Below, one piece after another: positions 15,371 to 24,981 of a DNA stretch of 64,000 bases. Each line of letters starts with the position of its first letter. The stretch's first letter is position 1. The notes under the pieces are model-generated. The model was not told the origin of the DNA. It made no database searches and saw only the letters and a program-made list of their open reading frames with translations. Source of the DNA: Lachnospiraceae bacterium UBA2864 (GTDB taxonomy: Bacteria > Bacillota > Clostridia > Lachnospirales > Lachnospiraceae); NCBI GenBank assembly GCA_002350525.1, contig DEFA01000050.1, positions 20,322 to 84,321 of the forward strand, written 5' to 3'. The translations under genes and the position numbers were made by a program.

Positions 15371-16849
15371 TTACTGAATCTTCTCTAATCTTACGTTTGT
15401 TATATGGACTGTTGCGGTAGAGCCCTGCTTACCCATGTTAAACTCAACTCTTCCCTTATCATCGTCCGCTTCGGTCATCTCAAAATCAAAGCTGAAGTTC
15501 TGTTTCTCGGTTGTCAGATTGACCTTGGTATCAGGGAAATATCTTATCCAGTCAACTTCCGGTGCTGTCACTGCCGCTATAATGGTTCTGTCCTCTTCAG
15601 CATAAGCATCAAAGGATAATCTGTATTTTTCACCTTTATGAAGAGGCATATCAGGCTGTACAAGCTGTACACTGTACTCCTCTGTTCCCTCATTCTCGGA
15701 AGTGATCACAATCTCCAGATCGCCCAACTCGGCTTTTCCTTCACCACCGTTAAAGAGCATGAACTTCCAGTCCACATCATCTGTCAGGTCTTCTTCGTGC
15801 TCAAAATAACTGTTATTTACATAGTTGCCTGTCTGATCAGGCTCACGATCGTTGAATACCTTAACAGGCTTCGTTACATTCTCATCGTAACTGTCCTTCT
15901 GATATACATGAACATAATCCACATACATAGCGGCACGCTCATCAAAAATTGTAGTTTCATCCGGATATCCCGGCCACTCACCGCCTACAGCCACATTAAG
16001 TATCATATGAAACGGCTGATTGAAAGGTGCCGGATAAGGCTTCTCCTCTTCTCCGTCTCTTTTGGTAAACCAGTCATTATTCTCAAAGAACAGATTTCCG
16101 TCTACATACCAGCGGAAAACACCCGGCTCCCATTCAACAGCAAAGACATGATATTCCTTGGAAAAATCTCCGCCATCATGAAGTTCGTAAGTGCCCTGCT
16201 TCTGTGTATGTGGTTCTCCGAAATGAAGTGTACCAAACTGGCGGTTCGTAGAATCGCCCAGAACTTCCATGATATCCACCTCACCGCATTTCGGCCACTG
16301 CCCGTAAAGGTTCTCGTCAGTCGGCATCATCCAGAATGCCGGAAGAAATCCTTTACCTTCCGGAACCTTTATCTTTGCCTCAAAGATACCGTATGTGAAA
16401 TCATGTTTACCACTTGTATTAACACGTCCGGACACATAACTTCCATCATCGTTCTTTACAGGCTGTATAACAAGTTCTCCGTCTTTTACAAAAGCGTAAT
16501 CACTGCTTGCAACATACTTCTGAAGCTCACTGTTTACCCATCCAACCTGATGAGCCTCATAGTTCCAATCATCTTTTGATAGTTCGCCTTCGTAGTCGTT
16601 GAACTCATCTGCCCAAACTAAACTATATTCATCTGTGACATAATCAAACACTTCATCTTCCGATGCCTGCACAGCCTCTGTTACAGTGTCTGTTGCCGCC
16701 TCTGTTACCGCTTCTGTTTCGGTATCCGTTGCCGTCTCTGTCACAGCTTCCGTATTCTCAGGTGACGTCGGAGGATTCTCCTTTACACCACATCCCGAAA
16801 GAATAGCTAAACCCACAAGTGTCACAGTCAGAAAACTTTTTCTTTTCAT
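15371..16849 (-). CDS. GH16 beta-glucanase lipoprotein with C-terminal carbohydrate-binding region
   Basis: A 492-residue surface enzyme. The signal peptide ends in the lipobox AILSGC (Cys20). A Thr/Glu/Ala linker (residues about 34-62) leads to a GH16 domain (about 75-315) with the catalytic motif GEVDIME (Glu190, Asp192, Glu195), the arrangement of laminarinases and licheninases. The last 160 residues (LFNGGEGKAELGDLEIVI) look like a CBM4/9-type jelly-roll. It should cut mixed-linkage or beta-1,3-glucan outside the cell and feed the GH5 and GH94 enzymes. The ATG at 16849 follows AGAGGTG at five bases. It converges on an AraC regulator with no clear terminator between them. Confidence 0.9.
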   Translation of the reverse strand: MKRKSFLTVTLVGLAILSGCGVKENPPTSPENTEAVTETATDTETEAVTEAATDTVTEAVQASEDEVFDYVTDEYSLVWADEFNDYEGELSKDDWNYEAHQVGWVNSELQKYVASSDYAFVKDGELVIQPVKNDDGSYVSGRVNTSGKHDFTYGIFEAKIKVPEGKGFLPAFWMMPTDENLYGQWPKCGEVDIMEVLGDSTNRQFGTLHFGEPHTQKQGTYELHDGGDFSKEYHVFAVEWEPGVFRWYVDGNLFFENNDWFTKRDGEEEKPYPAPFNQPFHMILNVAVGGEWPGYPDETTIFDERAAMYVDYVHVYQKDSYDENVTKPVKVFNDREPDQTGNYVNNSYFEHEEDLTDDVDWKFMLFNGGEGKAELGDLEIVITSENEGTEEYSVQLVQPDMPLHKGEKYRLSFDAYAEEDRTIIAAVTAPEVDWIRYFPDTKVNLTTEKQNFSFDFEMTEADDDKGRVEFNMGKQGSTATVHITNVRLEKIQ

Positions 16850-16873
16850 TTGCACACCTCTCATATATAAAAA

Positions 16874-16905
16874 TCCCCCGACATATCTAGAATATATCAG
16901 GGGAT
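16874..16905 (-). terminator. Terminator downstream of the pyr gene cluster
   Basis: TCCCC..GATATAT and ATAT..GGGGA inverted repeat, followed on the minus strand by ATTTTTATATA; it lies between the DUF3592 gene and the GH16 start. Confidence 0.75.
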
Positions 16906-16971
16906 AATAGTTATATACTATTTAAAAACAAAAAATATCAAAATGATTAACCGTTTTTAATGTAATACATT

Positions 16972-17463
16972 TTAGAGCACTTCTCTCTTACTCCTCACTC
17001 CGGAAATATCGAACACTAATCCTATAAGGGCAAAGAAACCTCCCATTCCCATGAAAAGAATGTATAAGAATTTTGTTCCGTCATCTCCTTCTATTATCAT
17101 TACGTGAGGATCCGCCGGATCGTAATGAACCATAACAGTCTGACCTACAGTGAATTTACAAGGCGAACGGTGTACCGGAGACATTTCCGTATATGTCTCA
17201 TCTCCGACAGTATATTCCACAACAGGTGCATAAACTTTTGACTTATGTCCGTCTTCATCCTCACTATAAGCTTCATCAAGCATTATAACAGTTGCCTTTG
17301 CTTCGCCGGTACATGCATCTGTCTTCTTTTTCGCATTGATCAGCATGATCATTCCGACGATCATGAATGTCAGACCCACAATCGTGAATACTATACCGAT
17401 GATGAGTAAAGGATTCTTTCCTCTTTGATTTCTGAAATTTACATTTCCATCCCACTCGTTCAA
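16972..17463 (-). CDS. DUF3592-type two-helix membrane protein
   Basis: A 163-residue protein with membrane helices at about 19-42 and 132-150 and an exposed domain between them. PVVEYTVGDETYTEMSPV and VGQTVMVHYDPADP are typical of DUF3592, whose function is unknown. The start is a TTG at 17463, placed well after AAGGAGAAG; no ATG fits better. It follows pyrI by ten bases and is the last gene before the terminator, so it is probably cotranscribed with pyrB and pyrI, though a link to pyrimidine synthesis is unlikely. Confidence 0.75.
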   Translation of the reverse strand: MNEWDGNVNFRNQRGKNPLLIIGIVFTIVGLTFMIVGMIMLINAKKKTDACTGEAKATVIMLDEAYSEDEDGHKSKVYAPVVEYTVGDETYTEMSPVHRSPCKFTVGQTVMVHYDPADPHVMIIEGDDGTKFLYILFMGMGGFFALIGLVFDISGVRSKREVL

Positions 17464-17473
17464 AGTCTTCTCC

Positions 17474-17890
17474 TTACTTGTCTGCCTCGCAGTATATACA
17501 TCTGTATATTCTCTTCTCCGGATCTGTAAGCTTAAATATATGATCGATGCCCGGCTCGATTGCCGTTATACATCTCGGGTTCTTACATTTCTTAATATTT
17601 ATGAGTTTCTCAGGAAGATCCACCCTCTTCTTCTCAATGGTCTCACCGTTCTTTATGATACTTACCGTAACGGTAGGATCGATATATCCTATAACATCAA
17701 GATCCAGATCATACTCATCTTTATCAATCTTAATGATGTCCTTTGTACCCATCTTCTGTGACTTAACCCGCTGGATTAGCGCAACGCTGCAGTCAAGCTT
17801 ATCAAGTCCGAGATCATAATATATCTTCATGGCATTTCCTGCCGTAATGTGATCAAGTACGATTCCGTTCTGAATACTGTCTATCTTCAT
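17474..17890 (-). CDS. pyrI: Aspartate carbamoyltransferase regulatory chain
   Basis: Regulatory subunit that binds CTP or ATP and tunes aspartate carbamoyltransferase. The 138-residue protein has the effector-binding N-terminal domain (MKIDSIQNGIVLDHI) and a C-terminal zinc domain with the four cysteines in CKNPRC and CIYC, which contacts the catalytic chain. It follows pyrB by 17 bases with its own AGGAGG. A PyrI-regulated enzyme is usual in clostridia, in contrast to Bacillus, which lacks it. Confidence 0.96.
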   Translation of the reverse strand: MKIDSIQNGIVLDHITAGNAMKIYYDLGLDKLDCSVALIQRVKSQKMGTKDIIKIDKDEYDLDLDVIGYIDPTVTVSIIKNGETIEKKRVDLPEKLINIKKCKNPRCITAIEPGIDHIFKLTDPEKRIYRCIYCEADK

Positions 17891-17907
17891 ATCTGCCTCC
17901 TAACCTG

Positions 17908-18828
17908 CTATTCTGCACTGATTTCCAAAAGCTTCATAATGAGTGCCATTCTTACATATTTTCCGTAAAGCACCTGTCGGAAATATGCCGCTCTCGGATC
18001 GTTATCGACTGCCGTTGCAATCTCATTTACACGAGGAAGCGGATGAAGAATTCTCATATCCTCTTTGGCAAGTTTCATCTTTGCCTTATCGAGAATATAT
18101 GTATCTTTAAGTCTTACATAATCAGCCTCGTTGAAGAAACGTTCTCTCTGAACTCTTGTCATATAGAGGACATCGAGCTTTCCGATATTTTCTTCCAGGG
18201 ATTCAACCTCTTCAAAAGGGCATCCCGCAGGTCTGATTACTTCGGAAATGATATAATCCGGAACCTTGAGTTCCTTCGGTGATATAAGTACGAACTTTAC
18301 ATTTTCATATCTTGAAAGTGCCTTGATAAGGCTGTGTACCGTACGACCGAATTTAAGATCTCCGCAGAGTCCGATGGTGAAATTATCAAGATGGCCTTTT
18401 TCCTCAACTATAGTGAGCAGATCCGTAAGTGTCTGAGTCGGATGATTATGGCCTCCGTCTCCTGCATTTATAATAGGCACCGGAGAATACATGGATGCAA
18501 GCTTCGGTGCACCTTCGTTAGGATGACGCATTGCGATAATGTCCGCAAAACATCCCACAACTCTTACAGTATCTTCAACACTTTCTCCCTTTGTTGCAGA
18601 AGAAGACGATGCTTCCGAAAAACCGAGAACACTTCCGCCGAGTTCAAGCATAGCCGATTCAAAACTGAGTCTTGTTCTAGTACTTGGCTCATAAAAAAGT
18701 GTGGCAAGCTTTTTATACTTACATACCTCTCTGTACTTATCCTTGTTTCGCATGATATCCTGCGCAAGGGCAAGCATATCATCGATTTCCTCCTTCGAAA
18801 GATCCATAGGGTCAATTAAGTGCTGCAT
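17908..18828 (-). CDS. pyrB: Aspartate carbamoyltransferase catalytic chain
   Basis: Condenses carbamoyl phosphate and aspartate to N-carbamoyl-aspartate in pyrimidine synthesis. The 306-residue protein carries the carbamoyl-phosphate motif FYEPSTRTRLSF, the family motif HPTQTLTDL and the aspartate-site region LHPLPRVNEI. The ATG at 18828 lies after GGGAGGAA. It is followed by pyrI. The divergent carbamoyltransferase gene lies just upstream, separated by a hairpin that may limit read-through. Confidence 0.97.
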   Translation of the reverse strand: MQHLIDPMDLSKEEIDDMLALAQDIMRNKDKYREVCKYKKLATLFYEPSTRTRLSFESAMLELGGSVLGFSEASSSSATKGESVEDTVRVVGCFADIIAMRHPNEGAPKLASMYSPVPIINAGDGGHNHPTQTLTDLLTIVEEKGHLDNFTIGLCGDLKFGRTVHSLIKALSRYENVKFVLISPKELKVPDYIISEVIRPAGCPFEEVESLEENIGKLDVLYMTRVQRERFFNEADYVRLKDTYILDKAKMKLAKEDMRILHPLPRVNEIATAVDNDPRAAYFRQVLYGKYVRMALIMKLLEISAE

Positions 18829-18866
18829 AACATTCCTCCCTGTTTATCATAGAATTTTGCCAAAGG

Positions 18867-18893
18867 AAAGCCCCGAGAAAAACTCAGGGCTTT
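18867..18893 (-). terminator. Intergenic hairpin between carbamoyltransferase genes
   Basis: AAAGCCC.GAG-aaaaa-CTC.GGGCTTT stem directly after the first gene's stop; on the minus strand the following bases (CCTTTGG) are not a strong U-tract, so it may be a partial terminator. Confidence 0.55.
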
Positions 18894-18897
18894 TAGT

Positions 18898-19833
18898 TTA
18901 ATAATTATTAATAAGAGTATACATAACCGCTTTCTCGGCATGACGTCTGTTCTCTGCTTCATCAAGAATAGTTTCAAGATGCTTCTTCTCAACGCTTTCG
19001 GAAATTTCAAAACCGACATGCATCGGCATGTCATGAAATACGATCGCTTTGCTTCCTTCAAGAAGCTCATCGTTGATCTGATAAGGCATCATCTTTGCAA
19101 GAGTTTCTTCCTTCTGCTTCTGATATGCCGGATTGTTAAAGAATTCCATATCAACCCATGTATCGGTATAAAGAATATCCATATCCTTCACATATTTTTT
19201 TGCTTCTTCCATAGACATTGTCGGATCGAGTTCAACATAATAGCCGGTTAACTTCGCTTCTTCGTAGAAATCAGGACCGCATGCTGTATTGTTAACAAGC
19301 GGTGTAAGACCGTATATGGTTCCCATCTTCATCTTTGCAAAAAACTCAACCAATGAATTAAATACATTGTTCTTTGCTCCGATATAAAGAAGCTTAACGT
19401 TAAGAGAGCCAAACTTCTCAAGTATCGTAAGAGCATCCGCAAGAATCTGACACGGATGATAAGAACTGTCACATCCATTGATAAAAGGAACCGTAACATT
19501 ATCACCGAAAAGTTCAACTGTCTCGTTCTTAACAAGACGAGCCATGATTATATCTACATTTCTGCATACATATTTAATCTCGGATACAGGCTCTCCAAGT
19601 ACGAAATTGGAGTCTTCCCAAAGCTGGTTGAAATAGGTTCCGCCGAGTTCCGTAATACCTGTTGAAAATGAAAGAAATGTTCTGGTTGAAGTTTTCTCAA
19701 ACAGTGTATAAAGTTTTTTACCCTTAAGACTGTCGGCATACTTCTCAGGATTCTTCTTCATATCAAGTGCAAGTTCAAGGATTCCCATCAGTTCTTCTGC
19801 TGTGAAATTCTTGAAGTTAAGCATATTTTTCAT
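18898..19833 (-). CDS. Ornithine-carbamoyltransferase-like protein of uncertain substrate
   Basis: A 311-residue member of the aspartate/ornithine carbamoyltransferase fold. The carbamoyl-phosphate loop reads FEKTSTRTFLSF, keeping STRT but with Phe where the usual last Arg of STRTR stands. HPCQILADALTI is the ornithine-enzyme form of the second motif. The amino-acid site is altered: DTWVDME replaces the usual DxWxSMG and HDMPMH replaces HCLPxH. The first domain should still bind carbamoyl phosphate, while the second substrate may not be ornithine. It starts at 19833 after GAGGT. Lying directly upstream of pyrB-pyrI, it may be coexpressed with them. It could be a true but divergent argF, or an enzyme for another amino or ureido substrate. 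Confidence 0.75.
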   Translation of the reverse strand: MKNMLNFKNFTAEELMGILELALDMKKNPEKYADSLKGKKLYTLFEKTSTRTFLSFSTGITELGGTYFNQLWEDSNFVLGEPVSEIKYVCRNVDIIMARLVKNETVELFGDNVTVPFINGCDSSYHPCQILADALTILEKFGSLNVKLLYIGAKNNVFNSLVEFFAKMKMGTIYGLTPLVNNTACGPDFYEEAKLTGYYVELDPTMSMEEAKKYVKDMDILYTDTWVDMEFFNNPAYQKQKEETLAKMMPYQINDELLEGSKAIVFHDMPMHVGFEISESVEKKHLETILDEAENRRHAEKAVMYTLINNY

Positions 19834-19926
19834 ATCAGAAACCTCTTTTCGAATTATTCATCAAGAGCACTTTTTCGGAAAGCGCTCACTGAAGCATATT
19901 GTAACACGAGATTTTACTCTAAGCAA

Positions 19927-20745
19927 TTAAAATAAGAATCTTTCGGGGAGTGTCACATTAAAATCCTTTGCGAGTTTTCTGAAATCATCAGGCATAATGG
20001 TCTGAAGTTTATCCGGACGTATCGACAGAACCTTTACAAGTATCTCGGCCGCTTTCTCTATTGTATGCATAAGTCCGAATGTCAGATCAAAATCCTCTCC
20101 TGTGGCAAAAAGTCCGTGATGAGCCCACACTGCCGCATCATACTTTTCCATAAGTTTCTCGGTAGCAACGGCAATATCTCTTCCACCCGGAACCATCCAT
20201 TCCACTACTCCGACACCATCCGGAAATACAACCGGACACTCTGTGGCCATCTCCCATAACTCTCTTGTAAACACTTCATCTTTAAGCGGAAGGACAAATG
20301 TAAGGGCTATAACATTTGTAGTATGTGCATGATATACCACTCTGTATCTTCCGTCCGTAAGTTTCTTCTTAACCTGATGATTCATGAGATGTGTCGGAAG
20401 TTCCGAAGTCGGTCTTCCGCCGTTAACAAGGCCCCACCTTATCCGGTAATTCTCTCCTTTATCGTCAATCTCTATTATGCATATCGAGTCTTCCGGGTCA
20501 CTCATGACATTTCTGAAATACTTTCCGGAACCCGTTACCAGAAAGTATTCGCCTGCAAGAAGCGGAACGCTTACTCCTATCTCTTTCCACTCTCCGCAAG
20601 TGAAATTCTCCTTTACCGATCCGACTTCTTCTTCCTTAATCCTATAAGACAGATTTCCTCCGTTTCTCTCATGCCATCCCATGTTCCATCCGTCATCGGC
20701 CATTCTTAAAAATCCTTTAAAAAATGCCGCTTCTTCAATCTTCAT
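19927..20745 (-). CDS. rhaD: Rhamnulose-1-phosphate aldolase
   Basis: Splits L-rhamnulose 1-phosphate into dihydroxyacetone phosphate and L-lactaldehyde, the last step of this rhamnose route. The 272-residue class II aldolase has the conserved start FLRMADDGWNMGWHERNGGN, the zinc-ligand region YHAHTTNVIAL and VWAHHGLFATGEDFDLTFGL. Last gene of the uxaB-uxaA-rhaB-rhaA-rhaD run, 35 bases after rhaA. A weak hairpin at about 19865-19887 follows its stop. Confidence 0.96.
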   Translation of the reverse strand: MKIEEAAFFKGFLRMADDGWNMGWHERNGGNLSYRIKEEEVGSVKENFTCGEWKEIGVSVPLLAGEYFLVTGSGKYFRNVMSDPEDSICIIEIDDKGENYRIRWGLVNGGRPTSELPTHLMNHQVKKKLTDGRYRVVYHAHTTNVIALTFVLPLKDEVFTRELWEMATECPVVFPDGVGVVEWMVPGGRDIAVATEKLMEKYDAAVWAHHGLFATGEDFDLTFGLMHTIEKAAEILVKVLSIRPDKLQTIMPDDFRKLAKDFNVTLPERFLF

Positions 20746-20780
20746 AATCCATTAAATCCTCTCTTTATATTTTCCGTAAA

Positions 20781-22031
20781 TTATCTCTTACTGAGTACTT
20801 TATCCTCATATTCTTTGATCTTGTCATACCAGGAAAGATCTCCGTCCACTCCGCACTCACTGCAGTACTTATCCCATACATCGCCCAAAGGATATGTCTT
20901 CAGCTGTTCCTGAAGTATCATCAGCTCCGTCATACGTCCTTCTTCCTGAAGTTTTTTCTCGAGATCATGTGGAATCAGCATAGCTGCCATAAGTGCCTTC
21001 TCAAGACTTCTGTATCCTATGATCCATGCCGCAACACGGTTTATGCTTGCGTCAAAATAATCGAGTGCCATATGGATCCTGTTAAGCCCGTCACATCTTA
21101 TGATCTCCTTTGCAAGCTCTTTCGTCTCGTCATCGAGAAGCACTACATGGTCCGAATCCCAACGGACAGGTCTTGTTATATGAAGTGCTATCTCGTCATA
21201 AAAACAAAGAAGTGATGAAATCTTATCCGATACATATTCAGTCGGATGATAATGCCCATTATCCATGAGTGGGATAACACCCTCATGAGTTGCCGCAAAG
21301 CTCAGTGTAAACTCCGCACTTCCCGCGGTATAGGACTCATAACCGATTCCGAATACCTTTGACTCGACACATACCTTCACAAGGTTTTTATCATATTCCT
21401 GAGATAATATCTGCTCAAGTGAATCCTTATATCTCATTCTCGGTCCCAGGCGGTCTCCCGGTATATCCTTATATCCATCCGGTATCCAGATATTCATAAC
21501 ACAGAGTTTTCCGGTTTCTCTCGCAAGATATTCGCTTATTCTGAGACACGCCTTGCCGTGCTCTATCCAGAATCTTCTTACATTTTCATCCGGACTTGTA
21601 AGTGTAAGCCCGTCCTTAACCATATCATGTGAAAAAAATGTAGGATTAAAATCTATTCCTATATTTCTGTCTTTCGCAAACTTAACCCATTTTTCAAAAT
21701 GCTTAGGCTCAAGCTTATCTCTGCCTACTGTTTCACCGTCCTCAAAAATAGCATAGCTTGCATGAAGGTTCAGCTTCTTGGTTCCCGGCATCATGCTCAT
21801 TGCCATGTCCAGGTCACTCATAAGTTCTTCGGGAGTACGTGCTCTTCCGGGATAGCTTCCCGTTGTCTGGATTCCTCCCGTAAGCGGTCCGTCCTGATCA
21901 AAACCCTTTACATCGTCGCCCTGCCAGCAATGTACTGATACACTTGCATTTTTCAGTGTCTCTATTACTTTATCCGTATCTATACCGAGTTGACCATACA
22001 TTATTTTTGCATCTTCATATCTTGTATTCAT
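20781..22031 (-). CDS. rhaA: L-rhamnose isomerase
   Basis: Converts L-rhamnose to L-rhamnulose, a metal-dependent TIM-barrel enzyme. The 416-residue length and wording (CWQGDDVKGFDQDGPLTGGI, NIGIDFNPTFFSHDMVKDG, LMDNGHYHPTEYVSDKISSL) identify it clearly. The ATG at 22031 follows CGGAGG. It is 15 bases after rhaB in the same operon. Confidence 0.97.
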   Translation of the reverse strand: MNTRYEDAKIMYGQLGIDTDKVIETLKNASVSVHCWQGDDVKGFDQDGPLTGGIQTTGSYPGRARTPEELMSDLDMAMSMMPGTKKLNLHASYAIFEDGETVGRDKLEPKHFEKWVKFAKDRNIGIDFNPTFFSHDMVKDGLTLTSPDENVRRFWIEHGKACLRISEYLARETGKLCVMNIWIPDGYKDIPGDRLGPRMRYKDSLEQILSQEYDKNLVKVCVESKVFGIGYESYTAGSAEFTLSFAATHEGVIPLMDNGHYHPTEYVSDKISSLLCFYDEIALHITRPVRWDSDHVVLLDDETKELAKEIIRCDGLNRIHMALDYFDASINRVAAWIIGYRSLEKALMAAMLIPHDLEKKLQEEGRMTELMILQEQLKTYPLGDVWDKYCSECGVDGDLSWYDKIKEYEDKVLSKR

Positions 22032-22046
22032 AATTATAACCTCCGT

Positions 22047-23453
22047 CTACTTTTTGCCTGATTCTTTAATCTTTGCATGTGTTCTTGCATCGGTAATATC
22101 TTTATACACTCCGTCACTTATCATCTGTACAAATATATTACCTATCGCCGTCGCCTCCGTCGGGCCGGCATATACCTTCTTCCCCGTATATTTCTCTATG
22201 AGTCTGTTAAGATATTCAGCCTTTGAACCACCTCCGACTATATGGATCGTTTCGTATTCTTTTCCCGTTATCTTCTCGAGCTCATCAATGGTCTTCTTAT
22301 AGTATACCGCGAGGCTTCTGTAGATCAGTGATGCATAAGCGCCTATACTGTCCGGTACAGCTATTCCCTTTTTTTCGCAGGCACTGTCGATTGCTCCCGT
22401 CATACTGTCGGGTGACAGGAATATGTTGTCGTTCACATCCAGAACATTACTCATTTCATCCGGATCATCTGTTTCATAAGCTTCCGCGAGCCGCGATATG
22501 ATCTGATAATCATACACATCATCATACTCATGTCTTACGGATTGGATCATCCACATTCCCATTATGTTCTTGAGAAATCTGTACCTTTTTTCGACGCCGC
22601 CTTCATTTGTAAAATTACTCTGTCTTGCCGACTGCGAACAATCCGGAGCGGTTCTTTCGGTTCCGAGAAGCGACCATGTTCCCGAACTTATATATACTGT
22701 TTCCTTATCAGTCGGAACCGCCGCAACTGCCGAACCCGTATCATGAGATGCAACTTTGACAAACTCAGTATTGAATCCTACTTTCTCCTCAATATCCGGT
22801 TTCAGTTTTCCGATCACTGTTCCCGGATTTACGATTTCCGTGAAGAGACTCTTTTTTAATCCGAGTCTTTCGATCAGTTCCTCATCCCATCTGCAGGAAG
22901 CCGCATTTACAAGACCTGTTGTGGTAGCATTCGTATATTCCGTGGAAATGTTTCCCGTCAGCCTGTATGCTAAATAATCGGGAAGCAGCAGAAATCCGTG
23001 TGCTTTGTCGTATACATCTTTTCTTATCTTCTTATCATTAAATAGCTGATATATCGTATTGAAATTCTGCTTCTGTATACCCGTATGCTCATATAATACG
23101 GCCGCATCTACCAGTTCCTCGAGTTCTTTATCCGTACCTAATGTTCTGTGATCCCTGTATGCATATACACTGTCAAGAAGCTGACCCTCTTCATCGATCA
23201 AAGCATAATCGACTCCCCAGGTATCTATTCCCATAGAACACGGAATCTTTCCCGCTTCGGCACACATTTTCATTCCGCGGAGCACTTCACAAAACAGCCT
23301 TTCCACATCCCACAGAAGCTTTCCGTCGACATTATCCATGTGATTTTCGAATCTGTATATCTGCTCCGTTATAAGCGTGTTTTCTTCGATATGCGCAAGG
23401 ATATGCCTTCCACCCGAAGCCCCTATATCCACTGCAAGATAATATTTTGTCAT
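22047..23453 (-). CDS. rhaB: Rhamnulokinase
   Basis: Phosphorylates L-rhamnulose at C1 using ATP. The 468-residue FGGY-family kinase begins with the phosphate-binding DIGASGGRHILAHIE and has SHDTGSAVAAVP and the C-terminal IVGGGSKAEYLNRLIEKYTG. The start codon overlaps the uxaA stop in ATGA, which suggests translational coupling between the galacturonate and rhamnose parts of the operon. Confidence 0.96.
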   Translation of the reverse strand: MTKYYLAVDIGASGGRHILAHIEENTLITEQIYRFENHMDNVDGKLLWDVERLFCEVLRGMKMCAEAGKIPCSMGIDTWGVDYALIDEEGQLLDSVYAYRDHRTLGTDKELEELVDAAVLYEHTGIQKQNFNTIYQLFNDKKIRKDVYDKAHGFLLLPDYLAYRLTGNISTEYTNATTTGLVNAASCRWDEELIERLGLKKSLFTEIVNPGTVIGKLKPDIEEKVGFNTEFVKVASHDTGSAVAAVPTDKETVYISSGTWSLLGTERTAPDCSQSARQSNFTNEGGVEKRYRFLKNIMGMWMIQSVRHEYDDVYDYQIISRLAEAYETDDPDEMSNVLDVNDNIFLSPDSMTGAIDSACEKKGIAVPDSIGAYASLIYRSLAVYYKKTIDELEKITGKEYETIHIVGGGSKAEYLNRLIEKYTGKKVYAGPTEATAIGNIFVQMISDGVYKDITDARTHAKIKESGKK

Positions 23454-24955
23454 AATGTTACACCCCTCTTAAATATTGCCATATCATGGTACCCTGCTTT
23501 TTCCGAACAGACCTTCTCTCCTTCGGCACAGGCTATGATCTTTTTTATAAGACGGTCAGCCGATTCCTGTCGGCTTTTACCTTCCGCCAATTCTCCCGCA
23601 TCATAATCTATCCAGTTTTTCTTCCTCTTCGCAAGATCGGAATTGGATGAAATCTTCATAGTGGGAACAGGTGCCGCAAAAGGAGTCCCCCGTCCCGTGG
23701 TAAAGAGGATAAGTTGCGCATGAGCTGCCGATAAGGCGGTTGCGGCAACCGGGTCGTTTCCCGGAGCATATAGCAGATTAAGTCCCTGCTCGCAGATTCT
23801 CTCTCCGTAATCGATTATTCCTCTTACTGCGGATGTTCCCGATTTCTGAGTACATCCCAGAGATTTATCCTCAAGAGTCGTTATGCCTCCGGCCTTGTTA
23901 CCCGGAGATGGGTTCTCGTATATGTTCTGACCGTTCTGCATAAAATAGGATTTAAATCTGTTTATCATATCGACAAGTTCGTTAAACAGTTCCTCATTCA
24001 CGCATCTATTCATAAGAAGCTTTTCGGCGCCGAACATTTCAGGCACTTCGGTCATTATGCAGCTTCCGCCCGCTTGGGAGATCTTATCTGCCACAACTCC
24101 CAGGAGAGGATTTGCCGTTATTCCGGAAAGTCCATCCGATCCACCGCACTTGAGGCCGATCGTAAGCTTATCGATTCCCACCGGTGTACGGCCTTCCTCC
24201 GCTGCATTTACTATAAGTTCCTTAAGAAGCTTTTCCCCTTCCTTTATCTCATCTTCTACATTCTGACATATGAGGCATCTTATACGATCCGGTTCGTAAT
24301 CCCCCATCTTCTCTATCACGGCCTCAATACCCGAATTCTCACATCCGAGCCCCAACAGCAAAACCCCTGCCGCATTCGGATGCGTTGCAAGTCCCGCAAG
24401 CACTCTCTCGGTTGCTTCCTTATCTTCTCCCGTCTGCGAACAGCCGAAGGGATGAGTAAATGCAACGACATCATCTGTATATCCCGAAATACTGCTTCTA
24501 TATTCATTACCGAGTGCTGCAAGTTTTCTGGCTATATCATTTACACAGGCAACCGTGGGTATTATCCAGATTTCGTTTCTTATACCCACCTCACCGTTTT
24601 TCCTTAAGTATCCCATAAACCGGTCCGGGATATCACTGATATTTTCCCGCTGCACGATCGGTGCCTTATCCGGCTCATAACGGTATTCTATTATGCCTTG
24701 AAGACCGGTTTTTACATTATGAATATGTACCCATGATCCTTCTTTTATATCATGAGATGCATACCCTATAATATTACCGTATTTTACGATTGCTTCACCT
24801 TTATTTATATCACAAAGAGCTATCTTATGCCCCTGATTTATATCCTCTTCGGCTATAATTATTTCACTGTCTGATATCTCTATCCTGTCCCCTGCTTTGA
24901 CACTTCCAAGCAGTACGGCAACATTATCCTCCGGACCTATTTTCAGAGCCTTCAT
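23450..24955 (-). CDS. uxaA: Altronate dehydratase
   Basis: Dehydrates D-altronate to 2-keto-3-deoxygluconate in galacturonate breakdown. The 501-residue protein has the N-terminal SAF domain (about 1-95) and the large galactarate/altronate dehydratase domain, with HPFGCSQTGEDKEAT, GLGCENSGIEAV and GLKCGGSDGLSG typical of the iron-dependent family. The ATG at 24955 follows GGAGGG. A multi-hairpin repeat lies in the 61 bases between it and the uxaB stop. It is coupled to rhaB by an ATGA overlap. Confidence 0.96.
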   Translation of the reverse strand: MKALKIGPEDNVAVLLGSVKAGDRIEISDSEIIIAEEDINQGHKIALCDINKGEAIVKYGNIIGYASHDIKEGSWVHIHNVKTGLQGIIEYRYEPDKAPIVQRENISDIPDRFMGYLRKNGEVGIRNEIWIIPTVACVNDIARKLAALGNEYRSSISGYTDDVVAFTHPFGCSQTGEDKEATERVLAGLATHPNAAGVLLLGLGCENSGIEAVIEKMGDYEPDRIRCLICQNVEDEIKEGEKLLKELIVNAAEEGRTPVGIDKLTIGLKCGGSDGLSGITANPLLGVVADKISQAGGSCIMTEVPEMFGAEKLLMNRCVNEELFNELVDMINRFKSYFMQNGQNIYENPSPGNKAGGITTLEDKSLGCTQKSGTSAVRGIIDYGERICEQGLNLLYAPGNDPVAATALSAAHAQLILFTTGRGTPFAAPVPTMKISSNSDLAKRKKNWIDYDAGELAEGKSRQESADRLIKKIIACAEGEKVCSEKAGYHDMAIFKRGVTL

Positions 24956-24981
24956 ATTCCCTCCTACTGTTGTTTTCGAAT

